A stretch of DNA of 64,000 bases from Bradyrhizobium sp. CIAT3101 (GCF_029714945.1 NZ_CP121634.1:2439001-2503000), one strand, 5' to 3'; shown: positions 1 through 8,447, numbered from the stretch's first letter. Notes: generated from the sequence alone by a model not told the origin. Numbers and translations are program-made.

Positions 1-59
1 AGTCTGCCGTGGATTATCCGCCGCTCGCAGCTTAAGCAGCGACGTTCAAGCCGCGACGT

Positions 60-1397
60 TCAAGCAGCGACCTGCGCCGCCAGCGGCGGCTGCTGCCACA
101 CCGGCAATTGCATCCGCACGATCAGCCCGTGCGGCTGGCGGTCGTGCAGCGACAGCTCGCCGCCATGGGCGAGCGCGATCGCGCGCGCGATCGACAGGCC
201 GAGGCCGAAGCCGGTGGAATCGTCCATGGTGCGCGCGTCGTCGCCGCGCACGAACGGCTCGAGCATCTCCTGCTTGCGCGCGTCCGAAATGCCGGGGCCG
301 TCGTCCTCGACGTCGATGACGAGTTTTGTGCCGTCGACATCGAGGCGGATCGTCACCTCGGCGCCGAAGCGCACCGCGTTCTCGACGAGGTTGGTGACGC
401 CGCGATGCAGATCGTCGGGGCGCGCCGCAGCGGTCGCCGATGACGGGCCGTCATAGTGTACGACATGGCCCATGTCGCCGAACTGATCGGCGATCAGCTG
501 CAGCGTGCTCGCGATATCGACCAGCGTGATCGCCTCGATCTTGCGGTCGTTGCGCAGGAGCGACAGCACGCTTTCCAGCATCGAGCGCATCTGGTCGAGG
601 TCGATCAGCATGCGCTTGCGGTTGCCCTCGTCCTCGATGAACTCGGCGCGCAGACGCAGCCGCGTGATCGGCGTGCGCAGATCGTGACTGATCGCAGCCA
701 GCATGCGGGTGCGGTCCGACATCAGCCGCGCGATCCGCTCATGCATGCGGTTGAGCGCGCGGGCAACCGAGCGGATCTCCTCCGGGCCGCGCTCGGGCAG
801 GGGCTCTGCGCCGCCGTCCAGGCTGAAATTCTCGGCCGCCTTGGCAAAGGAAGAGAGCGGCGTCGCCAGCGCGCGCGCCGCCCACAGGCCGAGCACGCTG
901 ATGCAGATGAAGGCGGTCATCAGCGTCACCAGCCATGGCGCGCCCCAGAACCACGGACGCGGACCGTTCTCGACATGGCCCGCGATCATGGTGCCGTCAG
1001 GCAATTGCACGCCGATGCGGTGGGCGCCGCCCTCGGGCGCAAGCTGCACCACCTTGTAGCCGCGGCCGAGATGGCGACGGAGCCCGTGCAGGTGCTGGCT
1101 TTCGCTGTCCTCGACCACAATCGCCGTGCCCGGCGCCGATATCTCGATGTTGAGCTTCGGGAAGGCGCGCGCGATATCTGCGGCGAGACGCGGCCGGTCG
1201 TCCGGCTTGGCCGAGCCGAGCAGCAGCGCGGCATCCATCAATTGCGGCGCACCGTCCGGCGGCTGGTCCGGGCGGTCGGGCCGGCTGATCAGGAAGGCGG
1301 TGGTGACGACGAGATGCAGCGCGACGGTCGAGGCCAGCACCAGCGCAGCGATCTGCCCGCCGATGCCCTTGAGGTGGAAGAACCCGAACGGCCTCAT
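60..1397 (-). CDS. EnvZ-type sensor histidine kinase
   Basis: This is an inner-membrane sensor kinase of 445 aa that should autophosphorylate and pass phosphate to the response regulator encoded just upstream (15 nt gap). TM1 lies at about residues 14-38, a periplasmic domain of about 110 residues follows, and TM2 is at about 153-176. A HAMP linker leads to the HisKA box ISHDLRTP with His238. The HATPase domain has the N box NLVENAV (Asn340), the G1 box DDGPGI (365-370) and the G2 box GFGLGL (397-402). Architecture and length are those of the EnvZ class. The stimulus cannot be read from the sequence; the periplasmic part resembles no sensor I can name. Confidence 0.93.
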   Translation of the reverse strand: MRPFGFFHLKGIGGQIAALVLASTVALHLVVTTAFLISRPDRPDQPPDGAPQLMDAALLLGSAKPDDRPRLAADIARAFPKLNIEISAPGTAIVVEDSESQHLHGLRRHLGRGYKVVQLAPEGGAHRIGVQLPDGTMIAGHVENGPRPWFWGAPWLVTLMTAFICISVLGLWAARALATPLSSFAKAAENFSLDGGAEPLPERGPEEIRSVARALNRMHERIARLMSDRTRMLAAISHDLRTPITRLRLRAEFIEDEGNRKRMLIDLDQMRSMLESVLSLLRNDRKIEAITLVDIASTLQLIADQFGDMGHVVHYDGPSSATAAARPDDLHRGVTNLVENAVRFGAEVTIRLDVDGTKLVIDVEDDGPGISDARKQEMLEPFVRGDDARTMDDSTGFGLGLSIARAIALAHGGELSLHDRQPHGLIVRMQLPVWQQPPLAAQVAA

Positions 1398-1412
1398 CGT
1401 CTTAACGCCCCG

Positions 1413-2153
1413 TCAGTTGCTCAGGGGCGTCGTAACCGCTTCCGTTCTGGGCGTAAACAGGTAACCGCCGGAACGCACCGTCTTGATGATGGTGGGATCG
1501 GCCGGATTGGGTTCGATCTTGCGGCGGATACGGCTGACCAGCACGTCGATCGAGCGCTCGAACGAGCCGGTGTTGCGGCCCTGCGTGAGGTCGAGCAGGC
1601 TGTCGCGCGAGAGCACCCGGCCGGGACGCTCGCAGAACGTACGGAGCAGGTCGAACTCGGCGCTGGTCACCGCGACGCGCGCGCCTTCGGGATTGCGCAG
1701 CTCGCGCAGCCGCAGGTCTATGCGCCAGCCTTCGAAGGCGAGGGTGGAGGCGCCCTCGATCGAGCTCGCGGCCTGTGCGGACGCCTGCCGCCGCAGCACC
1801 GCGTTGATGCGGGCGAGCAGCTCGCGCGGGTTGAACGGCTTCGGCAGATAATCGTCCGCACCCATTTCGAGGCCGACGATGCGGTCGACGTCCTCGCCGC
1901 GCGCGGTCAGCATGATGATCGGCGTCTGGGCCTCGGAGCGCACCTTGCGGCACAGGCTGAGGCCGTCCTCGCCCGGCAGCATGACGTCAAGGATGATGAG
2001 ATCAACGCGGTGGTCGGCCATGGCACGCGACATCTCGCGGCCGTCGCTCACAGCGGTAACGTTGCAGGAGTTGTTGCGGAGATATTTCGCAATCAACGTC
2101 CGGGTTTCGCGATCGTCTTCGACGATCAGGATGTTGGGAGAAGGAATGGCCAT
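1413..2153 (-). CDS. OmpR-family response regulator
   Basis: This is a DNA-binding response regulator of 246 aa and the partner of the downstream histidine kinase, in the order regulator-kinase. The receiver domain (about 7-120) has the acidic pair Asp13/Asp14, the phospho-acceptor Asp56 in the ILDVMLPGEDG segment, and the conserved Lys in LPKPFNP. The C-terminal winged helix (about 145-235) has the Trans_reg_C pattern, including VLSRDSLLDL and RSIDVLVSRIRRK. I chose the start giving MAIPSPNILIVEDD because the receiver fold begins immediately there. The frame stays open far upstream, but that extension has no family match. Direct TTTCCG repeats lie 46-73 bp upstream and could mediate autoregulation. 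Confidence 0.93.
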   Translation of the reverse strand: MAIPSPNILIVEDDRETRTLIAKYLRNNSCNVTAVSDGREMSRAMADHRVDLIILDVMLPGEDGLSLCRKVRSEAQTPIIMLTARGEDVDRIVGLEMGADDYLPKPFNPRELLARINAVLRRQASAQAASSIEGASTLAFEGWRIDLRLRELRNPEGARVAVTSAEFDLLRTFCERPGRVLSRDSLLDLTQGRNTGSFERSIDVLVSRIRRKIEPNPADPTIIKTVRSGGYLFTPRTEAVTTPLSN

Positions 2154-2198
2154 GAGCTTTGTTTGTCCAAGATTCGGGCCAAAAGGCGAAGATTTTTG

Positions 2199-2226
2199 TT
2201 TCCGTTTGTTTCCGAATGTATTTCCG
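2199..2226. promoter_or_regulatory. Direct TTTCCG repeats upstream of the response regulator
   Basis: Three copies of TTTCCG start at 2199, 2209 and 2221 (10 and 12 bp apart). On the coding strand they read CGGAAA and precede the regulator gene by about 50-70 bp. Direct repeats at about one helical turn are the usual layout of OmpR/PhoB-type sites, so autoregulation is a reasonable inference. No clear -35/-10 pair was identified. Confidence 0.35.
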
Positions 2227-2333
2227 CAACACCCCGCAACGACTGGGTAGTCATACGGCAAGGTCTCGTTAAGCCCGTTAACCATACCGTGGCGCCGGAA
2301 TGTACGAAACCCCGCAAAAACCACGGTGCACTC

Positions 2334-2909
2334 ATGACGTCGATTTCGGCGACCTCGGCCAGTAATCACCAGTCGCCGCTGCAGCGGCTGCAGCAGGAAT
2401 TGCAATCGGAAGTGTCGGACGGCACGATCTCGTCGTCGGACCAATCCGCCCTCACGACCGCCCTGCAAGACATCGACACCGCGCTTCAGCAGAGCAGGTC
2501 CAGCGATCAGTCCAGCGGCACCAAGCCGTCCAAGGACGGCCTGAAGTCGAAGATCGACGATCTCATCGCAGGCGAGGTCTCGAACGGGACGCTGACGTCG
2601 GACCAGGCCGACGAGCTGAAGGGCGTCTTCCAGTCCGCCTTCGGCAAAGGGCCCGGTGGTCCGGGCGGTGCGGGCGGCCCGCTTCCCGGTCCGCCGCCGT
2701 CGGATGGCGGCTCTTCGGACGCCTCGTCGTCGACGGATTCGACGAGCAGCAGCTCGACCGAGTCCAGCACGGCGAAAATTCTCGAGCAGTTCCTCCAGGC
2801 GCTGCAGCAGTCGCAGTCTTCGTCGAACTCGTCCTACAACGCGAACGGCACCACGAGCTCCGCGAGCAGCACGGAGATCTCCGCGCTTCTGATCGACTAC
2901 CAGAGCTGA
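2334..2909 (+). CDS. Ser/Gln-rich hypothetical protein with duplicated EVS(D/N)GT motif
   Basis: This is a 191-aa protein without a recognised family. The N-terminal half holds two related segments, one with SEVSDGTISSSDQ and one with GEVSNGTLTSDQ, each inside an amphipathic helix. They look like an internal duplication, perhaps a degenerate EF-hand-like unit. A Gly/Pro stretch (about 106-124) separates them from a Ser/Thr/Gln-rich C-terminus. No classical signal peptide or membrane segment is seen. The acidic, Ser-rich, low-complexity make-up resembles proteins exported by type I or type III/flagellar routes, which is only inference. The start is the ATG at 2334; it has no clear ribosome site. 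The gene is divergent from the two-component operon. Confidence 0.72.
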   Translation: MTSISATSASNHQSPLQRLQQELQSEVSDGTISSSDQSALTTALQDIDTALQQSRSSDQSSGTKPSKDGLKSKIDDLIAGEVSNGTLTSDQADELKGVFQSAFGKGPGGPGGAGGPLPGPPPSDGGSSDASSSTDSTSSSSTESSTAKILEQFLQALQQSQSSSNSSYNANGTTSSASSTEISALLIDYQS

Positions 2910-2931
2910 CCCGCGCGACGCCGGTCGGCGC

Positions 2932-3015
2932 GTTCCTCGCCGCGATCTTGCTACATCCCAGGGCGCAAGATCGTCGGCGAGGAACTGTGCGTTTCGCACG
3001 TTCCTCGACAGGAAC
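2932..3015 (+). other. Three consecutive hairpins between genes
   Basis: The first is a 20-bp stem with one bulge: GTTCCTCGCCGCGATCTTGC at 2932-2951 pairs with 2965-2985 across a 13-nt loop. It is followed by a short GTGCG/GCAC hairpin (about 2987-2999) and by GTTCCT-CGAC-AGGAAC (3000-3015). No T-run follows the first stem. The block may be a terminator for the preceding gene, part of the leader of the PRC-barrel gene, or a small RNA. Confidence 0.45.
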
Positions 3016-3128
3016 TTTCCTCGCAGCGCAGCGCCGCAATGAGGCAACGAAATTGCCGCAGCACAGGAACTGCGGATGATGGTGGCTGTTTTCTCCGCAT
3101 GCGTTTTCTGCTGAAGGAGAGGACAACA

Positions 3129-3668
3129 ATGTTGATGAAATCGATCGCCGCCGGCCTTGCCGGCACCGCTCTGCTTGCGACCGTTGCGTTCGCGCAGAAC
3201 CCGACCGCCACCACCGACAAGTCGCCGACCGCGGCCACCACTGCGACGACCACCACCACGACCGCGTCGGGCGAGTGGCGCGCGTCGAAAATGGTCGGCT
3301 TGAAGATCTACAACGACGCCAACGAGAGCGTCGGCTCGATCAACGACCTGCTGATGGACAAGAGCGGCGCCGTGAAGATCGCTGTGATCGGCGTCGGCGG
3401 CTTCCTCGGCATGGGCGAGCATCTCGTGGCCGTGCCCTATGAGAAGCTGAAATTCGTCAACGAGGCGGTGGCCTATACCGGTACCGGCGCGAACCCGAGT
3501 GCCAAGCCCGCTGCGACCACCACGACGGGCGCTGCGACCGGCACCGAGAAGACCACGACGACCACGACCACAGCGTCGTCCTCGTCGAAATGGTATCCGG
3601 ACCACGCCGTGTTCAACGCCACCAAGGACGAGCTGAAGAACATGCCCGAGTTCAAGTACTCGGAGTAA
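3129..3668 (+). CDS. Exported PRC-barrel domain protein
   Basis: This is a 179-aa exported protein. A signal peptide (about 1-23, cleavage after AFA) is followed by a Thr/Ala-rich linker. A PRC-barrel domain occupies about 50-115, with the pattern SKMVGLKIYNDANESVGSIND and later GGFLGMGEHLVAVPYEKLK. A second Thr-rich linker leads to a short C-terminal segment typical of rhizobial paralogues (HAVFNATKDELKNMPEF). PRC-barrel proteins of this type are periplasmic and of unknown function. The GGAGAGG ribosome site at 3115-3121 fits ATG 3129; ATG 3135 is an in-frame alternative. A strong hairpin terminator follows at 3694. Confidence 0.88.
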   Translation: MLMKSIAAGLAGTALLATVAFAQNPTATTDKSPTAATTATTTTTTASGEWRASKMVGLKIYNDANESVGSINDLLMDKSGAVKIAVIGVGGFLGMGEHLVAVPYEKLKFVNEAVAYTGTGANPSAKPAATTTTGAATGTEKTTTTTTTASSSSKWYPDHAVFNATKDELKNMPEFKYSE

Positions 3669-3693
3669 TGCGGATCGCGTGATGGCCTAAACG

Positions 3694-3723
3694 CAGCGCG
3701 CCCGGTTTTCACCGGGCGCGCTG
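3694..3723 (+). terminator. Hairpin terminator after the PRC-barrel gene
   Basis: A perfect 12-bp stem, CAGCGCGCCCGG with CCGGGCGCGCTG, closes a TTTTCA loop 25 nt after the stop codon. No long T-run follows, but the stem is very stable. Confidence 0.7.
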
Positions 3724-3730
3724 TCGTGTC

Positions 3731-3766
3731 TTCTCCCTCTCCCCGCAGGCGGGGAGAGGGAGAAGA
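3731..3766. repeat. Palindromic CTCTCCCCGC element
   Basis: An inverted repeat, TCTCCCTCTCCCCGC and its complement around AGG, lies just beyond the stop of the LivK-like gene. It is a short member of the same palindromic family seen near 5.1, 20.2 and 61.7 kb, and may end transcription on the minus strand. Confidence 0.6.
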
Positions 3767-3769
3767 GAT

Positions 3770-4984
3770 TCAGTTCGACTTCACCAGCGGGCAGCCACCC
3801 TTGTCGAGCGGCCGGAAGGCTTCGTCGCCGGGAACGGTGGCGAGCAGCTTGTAGAGATCCCACTCGCCCTTGGACTCTTCCGGCTTCTTCACCTCGAACA
3901 GATACATGTCGTGGACCATGCGGCCGTCGATGCGGATCTTGCCGTTCTTGGCGAAGAAATCGTTCACCGGCGTATTGCGCATCTGCTCCATCACCTTCGG
4001 CGCTTCGTCGGTCTTGATGGCTTCGATCGCCTTCAGATAGTGCATGGTCGCCGAGTAGAGACCGGCCTGGATCATGGTCGGCATGTGGCCGACCTTGTCG
4101 TTGAAGCGCTTGGAGAAGGCGCGGGTCTCGTCGTTCATGTCCCAGTAGAACGCGTCGGTGACGATCAGGCCCTGCGTGGCCTTGATGCCGAGCGAATGCG
4201 TGTCGGTGATCTCCTGCAGCAGCGCGATCATTTTCTGGCCGCCTTGCGTGATGCCGAACTCGGCCGCCTGCTTCAGCGCGTTGGTGGTGTCGCCGCCGGC
4301 GTTCGCCAGCGCGACCACCTTGGCCTTGGAGGCCTGGGCCTGCAGCAGGAAGGAGGAGAAGTCGGATGAGTTGAGCGGATGGCGGACCTCGCCGAGCACC
4401 TTGCCCCCGCTCTCCTTGACGACATTGGCAGCGTCGCGCTGCAGCGCCATGCCGAACGCGTAGTCCGCGGTGACGAAGAACCAGGTGTCCTCGCCGCGCT
4501 TCACCATCGCCTTGCCGGCGACGTTCGACAGCGCGTAGGTGTCGTAGGTCCAGTGCACCGTGTTGGGCGAGCAGGCGGTGCCGGTGATGTCCGAGGAGCC
4601 GCCGCCGGAATTGATGTTGATCCTGTTCTTCTCGCGCGTCAGCGCCGAGATCGGCAGCGCGACCGAGGAGGTCGGCACGTCCATCACCGCGTCCACCTTC
4701 TCGTTGTCGTACCAGTTGCGGGCGATATTGACGCCGACGTCGGGCTTGTTCTGGTGGTCGGCGGAAACGATCTGGATCGGAACGCCTGCGACCTTGCCGC
4801 CGTAATCGGCGACCGCCATCTCGACAGCGGCGAGCGAACCCTTGCCGGTCGCGTCGGCATAAAGGCTCGACATGTCCGTGAGCACGCCGAGCTTGACGAC
4901 GTTGTCGGAAATCTGCGCCTGCGCCGCGCCGCAAGTTGCGGCAATGGCGAAGCCGGCCGCGACGGCGGCAATGAGTTTCTGCAT
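3770..4984 (-). CDS. LivK-type ABC substrate-binding protein
   Basis: This is a periplasmic binding protein of 404 aa, Peripla_BP_6 family (branched-chain amino acid, urea and aromatic-compound type). The signal peptide is MQKLIAAVAAGFAIAATCGAAQAQ minus its middle detail, cut after AQA at about residue 23. The mature protein opens with VVKLGVLTDMSSLYAD, the usual first strand. The lobe motif with INSGGGSSDITGTACSPNTVHW is typical of the subgroup often paired with Liv permeases. The frame extends upstream, but ATG 4984 has the GAGGGAG ribosome site at the right distance. No LivHMGF genes are adjacent, so this is an orphan binding protein here. The ligand is unknown. Confidence 0.9.
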   Translation of the reverse strand: MQKLIAAVAAGFAIAATCGAAQAQISDNVVKLGVLTDMSSLYADATGKGSLAAVEMAVADYGGKVAGVPIQIVSADHQNKPDVGVNIARNWYDNEKVDAVMDVPTSSVALPISALTREKNRININSGGGSSDITGTACSPNTVHWTYDTYALSNVAGKAMVKRGEDTWFFVTADYAFGMALQRDAANVVKESGGKVLGEVRHPLNSSDFSSFLLQAQASKAKVVALANAGGDTTNALKQAAEFGITQGGQKMIALLQEITDTHSLGIKATQGLIVTDAFYWDMNDETRAFSKRFNDKVGHMPTMIQAGLYSATMHYLKAIEAIKTDEAPKVMEQMRNTPVNDFFAKNGKIRIDGRMVHDMYLFEVKKPEESKGEWDLYKLLATVPGDEAFRPLDKGGCPLVKSN

Positions 4985-5108
4985 ATGGTTTTCTCCCTCA
5001 GCCTTGTTGTTTGGACTTTGTTGCGGGGACTGTTCTAGCGACAAACCGTCGCGGGGGCAAAGCCGAGGGCAGGTGAAAAAGACTGGGAAATAAGTAGGGG
5101 GAGGCGGG

Positions 5109-5270
5109 GTTAACCCTCTCCCCTTGCGGGAGAGGGTGGCTCGCCGCGCAGCGGCGAGACGGGTGAGGGGTTCTCTCCACGTACACTGATCTTGCATTCA
5201 AGCGTGTGGAGGCAGACCCCTCATCCGGCGCTTCGCGCCACCTTCTCCCACAAGGGGAGAAGGAAGAAGA
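5109..5270. repeat. REP-like paired inverted repeat
   Basis: Two copies of one palindromic unit face each other. The left copy (about 5109-5175) has CCCTCTCCCCTTGCGGGAGA and ends GGGTGAGGGGTT; the right copy (about 5215-5270) begins CCCCTCATCC and ends with CCCACAAGGGGAGAAGG. Together they can fold into a long imperfect cruciform. The element fills most of the gap between the polyamine-type permease gene and the LivK-like gene. Confidence 0.75.
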
Positions 5271-5279
5271 GGCCGTCAC

Positions 5280-6107
5280 TCAGCCGCCGCCCTTCAACCG
5301 TTCATTGCGTCGGCGCAAGCCCTCCAGAGTGGCGAGCAGGATGACCGAGACCGTCGTTAAAATCACTGCGGCGGCGGTGATGGTCGGGCTGATGTTCTCG
5401 CGGATGCCGCTGAACATTTCGCGCGGCAGTGTGCGTTGTTCCGGCCCTGCCATGAACAGCACGATCACCACCTCGTCAAAGCTGGTCGCGAAGGCGAACA
5501 GCGCGCCCGACGCCAGTCCCGGCAGGATCAACGGCAGGATCACGCGGCGGAACGCTTCGAGCGGTGAGGCGCCGAGCGAGGCGGCGGCGCGTGCGAGGTT
5601 GGTGTCGAAGCTTTGCAAGGTCGCGCCGACCGTGATCACCACGAAGGGCGTCGCGAGCGCCGTGTGAGCCAGGATCAGTCCGACATAGCTGCCGGTCAGT
5701 CCGATCGGCGCGAAGAAGAAATAGAGGCCGACCGCCGTGATCACACCGGGCACGACGACCGGCGACAGCACGAAAGCCAGCACCAGCGGCTTGAACCGGC
5801 TCTTCCATTGCGCGAGGCCGAGAGCTGCCAGCGTGCCGAGAACCATGGACAGCAGCGTCGAGGCGACGCCGATGATCATGCTGTTCTTCAGCGAATTCAT
5901 CCAGCGCGGCGAATTGATGAAATCGTCGTACCAGCGCAAGGAGAGGCCCGGCAACGGATAGGTGAGGTACGAGCCCGAGCTGAAGGACAGCGGCATGATC
6001 GCGAGGATGGGGGCGATCAGGAAGATGAACACCAGCGTCGAGATGACGATGGTCGCGGTCCACGCGATGCGCTGGCTCGGCGTGCGGAGGGAAGGATTGT
6101 CGCTCAA
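5280..6107 (-). CDS. PotC-type ABC transporter permease
   Basis: This is an inner-membrane permease of 275 aa, last gene of the PotABCD-type operon. About six TM segments are visible, starting with WTATIVISTLVFIFLIAPILA. The EAA loop, which contacts the ATPase, is seen as AAASLGASPLEAFRRVILPLI (about 180-200). I took TTG at 6107 as start. It overlaps the TGA of the preceding permease (ATTGA), has a GAGGGA ribosome site 12 nt upstream, and the protein then starts close to TM1 as in PotC. The upstream extension in this frame would run inside the neighbouring gene. Family: spermidine/putrescine/2-aminoethylphosphonate-type importers. Confidence 0.9.
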   Translation of the reverse strand: MSDNPSLRTPSQRIAWTATIVISTLVFIFLIAPILAIMPLSFSSGSYLTYPLPGLSLRWYDDFINSPRWMNSLKNSMIIGVASTLLSMVLGTLAALGLAQWKSRFKPLVLAFVLSPVVVPGVITAVGLYFFFAPIGLTGSYVGLILAHTALATPFVVITVGATLQSFDTNLARAAASLGASPLEAFRRVILPLILPGLASGALFAFATSFDEVVIVLFMAGPEQRTLPREMFSGIRENISPTITAAAVILTTVSVILLATLEGLRRRNERLKGGG

Positions 6108-7366
6108 TTCTTCATCCCTCCCGTGACCTGCTGGCCCTGCACCAGCTTGCCGTAGACGAGAGCGAGCAGAATGGTCGCCAGCAGCAGCACGGCACCGAGC
6201 GCCGAAGCGAGGCCCCAATTGGCGGTCTCGGTCGTGTAGAGCGCGATGAAGTAGCTGATCATCTGGTCGGCGGCGCCGCCGACCAGGGCCGGCGTGATGT
6301 AGTAGCCGAGCGCGAGGATGAAGACGAGCAGGCTTCCCGCGCCGATGCCGGGCAGGGTTTGCGGCAGGTAGATGCGCAGGAAGGCGGTGAGGGGTGGTGC
6401 ACCGAGCGAGGCGGCGGCCCGCATGTAAGCCGGCGAGATCGCCTTCATGCTGCTGTACAGCGGCAGGATCATGAACGGCAGCAGCACGTGGGTCATCGCC
6501 ACGCAGACACCGAAGCGGTTGTAGATCAGGCGCAGCGGCGCGTCGATGATGCCGAGCCAGTGCAGGCTGTCGTTGACGACGCCGTTGCTCTGCAGCAGCA
6601 CGATCCAGGCGCAGGTGCGCACCAGCAGCGATGTCCAGAACGGCAGCAGCACGAAGATCATCAGCAGGTTCGATCGGCCCGGCGGCAGCGTCGCCAGCAG
6701 GTAAGCGACGGGGAAGCCAAGGATCAGGCAGAGCGCGGTGACACCGAGGCTGATCAGGAAGGTGCGGGCGAAGACATCGCGGTAGATCGCCTGATCCGGC
6801 GGGGCGGCGACGATCGCGCCGTCCACGTTCCGTGTCAGGTCGAGCGCCGCCAGAAGGTAGAAGCCGGTGACTGGGCCACCCGCATCCTTGATCGTCGTCC
6901 AGGTGGTGCGCTCGCGCCAGGCCGGATTGATCTTGCCGAGCGTCTCCTTCGCGGTGCCGGGCTCCGGCACCGTCTTCAGATTGCGTGCCGTGCTGGTCAG
7001 GATCGTGCGAAAGCCGTTCAGGGCGTAATTGAGTCGTTTGGCCGCGATGGCGATGGTGCCGGCGGCGCGTGCCGCCACGATGTCGCTCGCCAGCGCCGCG
7101 TAGGCCTTTTCGTCCGGCAGGTCCTTGCCGTCCCAGCTGGCGAGAGCCGCGACGGTTTGCGGCAAGGCCTGGCGGACCTCCCGGTCATCGATCGCGCGCC
7201 ACAGCATGCCGGCGATCGGGCCCGCAAAGGTGAAGAGCAGAAAGACGAGAAGCGGCAGCACCAGCGCCAATGCCTTGACCTGGCGTGTCCGCTCCGCGCG
7301 CCTCAATCGGCGCTTGAGCGGCACGTCGGTCGACGCATTGGCGCCGGTCAGAAGCGCATCCGTCAT
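6104..7366 (-). CDS. PotB-type ABC permease with large extracytoplasmic insert
   Basis: This is an inner-membrane permease of 420 aa. TM1 is at about 32-53 (LALVLPLLVFLLFTFAGPIAG). A hydrophilic stretch of roughly 150 residues (about 55-200) follows before the next TM helix, whereas E. coli PotB (about 275 aa) has only a short loop there. The remaining five TM helices and the EAA loop (AAASLGAPPLTAFLRIYLPQ) are normal. It overlaps the second permease by 4 nt and follows the binding-protein gene by 22 nt, so the two permeases should form a heterodimer. The insert may help dock the binding protein; that is inference. Confidence 0.9.
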   Translation of the reverse strand: MTDALLTGANASTDVPLKRRLRRAERTRQVKALALVLPLLVFLLFTFAGPIAGMLWRAIDDREVRQALPQTVAALASWDGKDLPDEKAYAALASDIVAARAAGTIAIAAKRLNYALNGFRTILTSTARNLKTVPEPGTAKETLGKINPAWRERTTWTTIKDAGGPVTGFYLLAALDLTRNVDGAIVAAPPDQAIYRDVFARTFLISLGVTALCLILGFPVAYLLATLPPGRSNLLMIFVLLPFWTSLLVRTCAWIVLLQSNGVVNDSLHWLGIIDAPLRLIYNRFGVCVAMTHVLLPFMILPLYSSMKAISPAYMRAAASLGAPPLTAFLRIYLPQTLPGIGAGSLLVFILALGYYITPALVGGAADQMISYFIALYTTETANWGLASALGAVLLLATILLALVYGKLVQGQQVTGGMKN

Positions 7367-7388
7367 GAATCGAGCCTTGCAGGCCGCG

Positions 7389-8447
7389 CTATTTCGCGGC
7401 CCATTTGTTGAAGCGCTCGGTCAGGCGGTCGATGTTCTCGAGCCAGAAGGCAACGTTGATCTCGACCGCGTTCTTGATGTTGTCGGGCGCGGTCGGCAGA
7501 TCCTTCAGGACAGCCGGCTGGATCAGGCCGGCGGCGTCCTTGTTCGAGGTGCCGTAAGCGATGTTCTCCGAGAGTTTCGACTGGTTCTCAGCCTTGCCGG
7601 CGAAGTCCAGGAACTTGTAGGCCGCGTCCTTGTTCGGGCTGCCCTTCAGGATGACCCAGCTGTCGAGGGTGAAGAGCGCGCCATCCCACACCATGCCGAA
7701 GTTCTTCTTCTCGTTCTTGTTCGCGGTGTCGATGCGGCCATTGTAGACCGAGGTCATCGCCACCTCGCCGGAGGCGAGCAGTTGCGGCGGCTGCGCGCCG
7801 GCCTTCCACCAGACGAGGTCGCCCTTGATGGTGTCGAGTTTCTTGAACGCGCGATCGACGCCTTCGTCGGTCGCCAGAACCTTGTAGACGTCCTTCGGCG
7901 CGACGCCGTCGGCCATGAGCGCGATCTCGAGCGTGGTCTTCGGGCCCTGACGCAGGGCGCGCTTGCCCGGAATCTTCTTGGTGTCGAAGAAGTCGGCCCA
8001 GCCTTTGGGCGCTTCCTTCAGCTTGTCCTTGTCGTAGCCGAGCACGAAATCATAGAGGATGGCGCCGACACCGCAGGGATTGACCGACGGCGGGATGTAA
8101 GCGGCCTCGCCGCCGATCTTGGAATAGTCCAGCTTCTCGAACAGGCCTTCCTCGCAGCCGACCGCGAGCTCGTCGCTCTCGACCTGGACGAGGTCCCAGG
8201 TGGCGGCGCCACCCTGGACCTTGGCGCGCAACACGCCGACGCCGCCATCCCAGGACTCGTCGTTCATGGCAACGCCGGCCGTCTTCTTGAACGGCTCGAA
8301 ATAGACCTTCTTCTGGGCGTCCTGATAGGCGCCGCCCCACGACACGACGGTGAGGTCGCGTGCCTGCGCGAACGTGGCCAGTGCGGCGCTGGCGCTGAAC
8401 GCCGCGGCGAAACCCAGAGCAATCTTGCCAATCTTGCGCTTCAGCAT
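7389..8447 (-). CDS. PotD-type ABC substrate-binding protein
   Basis: This is a periplasmic binding protein of 352 aa, SBP_bac_8/PotD class. The signal peptide is at 1-29 (cleavage after AQA). The mature N-terminus DLTVVSWGGAYQDAQKKVYF is characteristic of the group. It sits between the ATPase gene and two permease genes in the same operon. Substrates in this class include spermidine, putrescine, agropine-like compounds and other small cations; the sequence alone does not decide. Confidence 0.9.
   Translation of the reverse strand: MLKRKIGKIALGFAAAFSASAALATFAQARDLTVVSWGGAYQDAQKKVYFEPFKKTAGVAMNDESWDGGVGVLRAKVQGGAATWDLVQVESDELAVGCEEGLFEKLDYSKIGGEAAYIPPSVNPCGVGAILYDFVLGYDKDKLKEAPKGWADFFDTKKIPGKRALRQGPKTTLEIALMADGVAPKDVYKVLATDEGVDRAFKKLDTIKGDLVWWKAGAQPPQLLASGEVAMTSVYNGRIDTANKNEKKNFGMVWDGALFTLDSWVILKGSPNKDAAYKFLDFAGKAENQSKLSENIAYGTSNKDAAGLIQPAVLKDLPTAPDNIKNAVEINVAFWLENIDRLTERFNKWAAK

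Noticed and set aside
2269..2282. TTAAGCCCGTTAAC as a CtrA box upstream of the 2334 gene
   Set aside because: The half-sites are separated by 5 rather than 7 bp.
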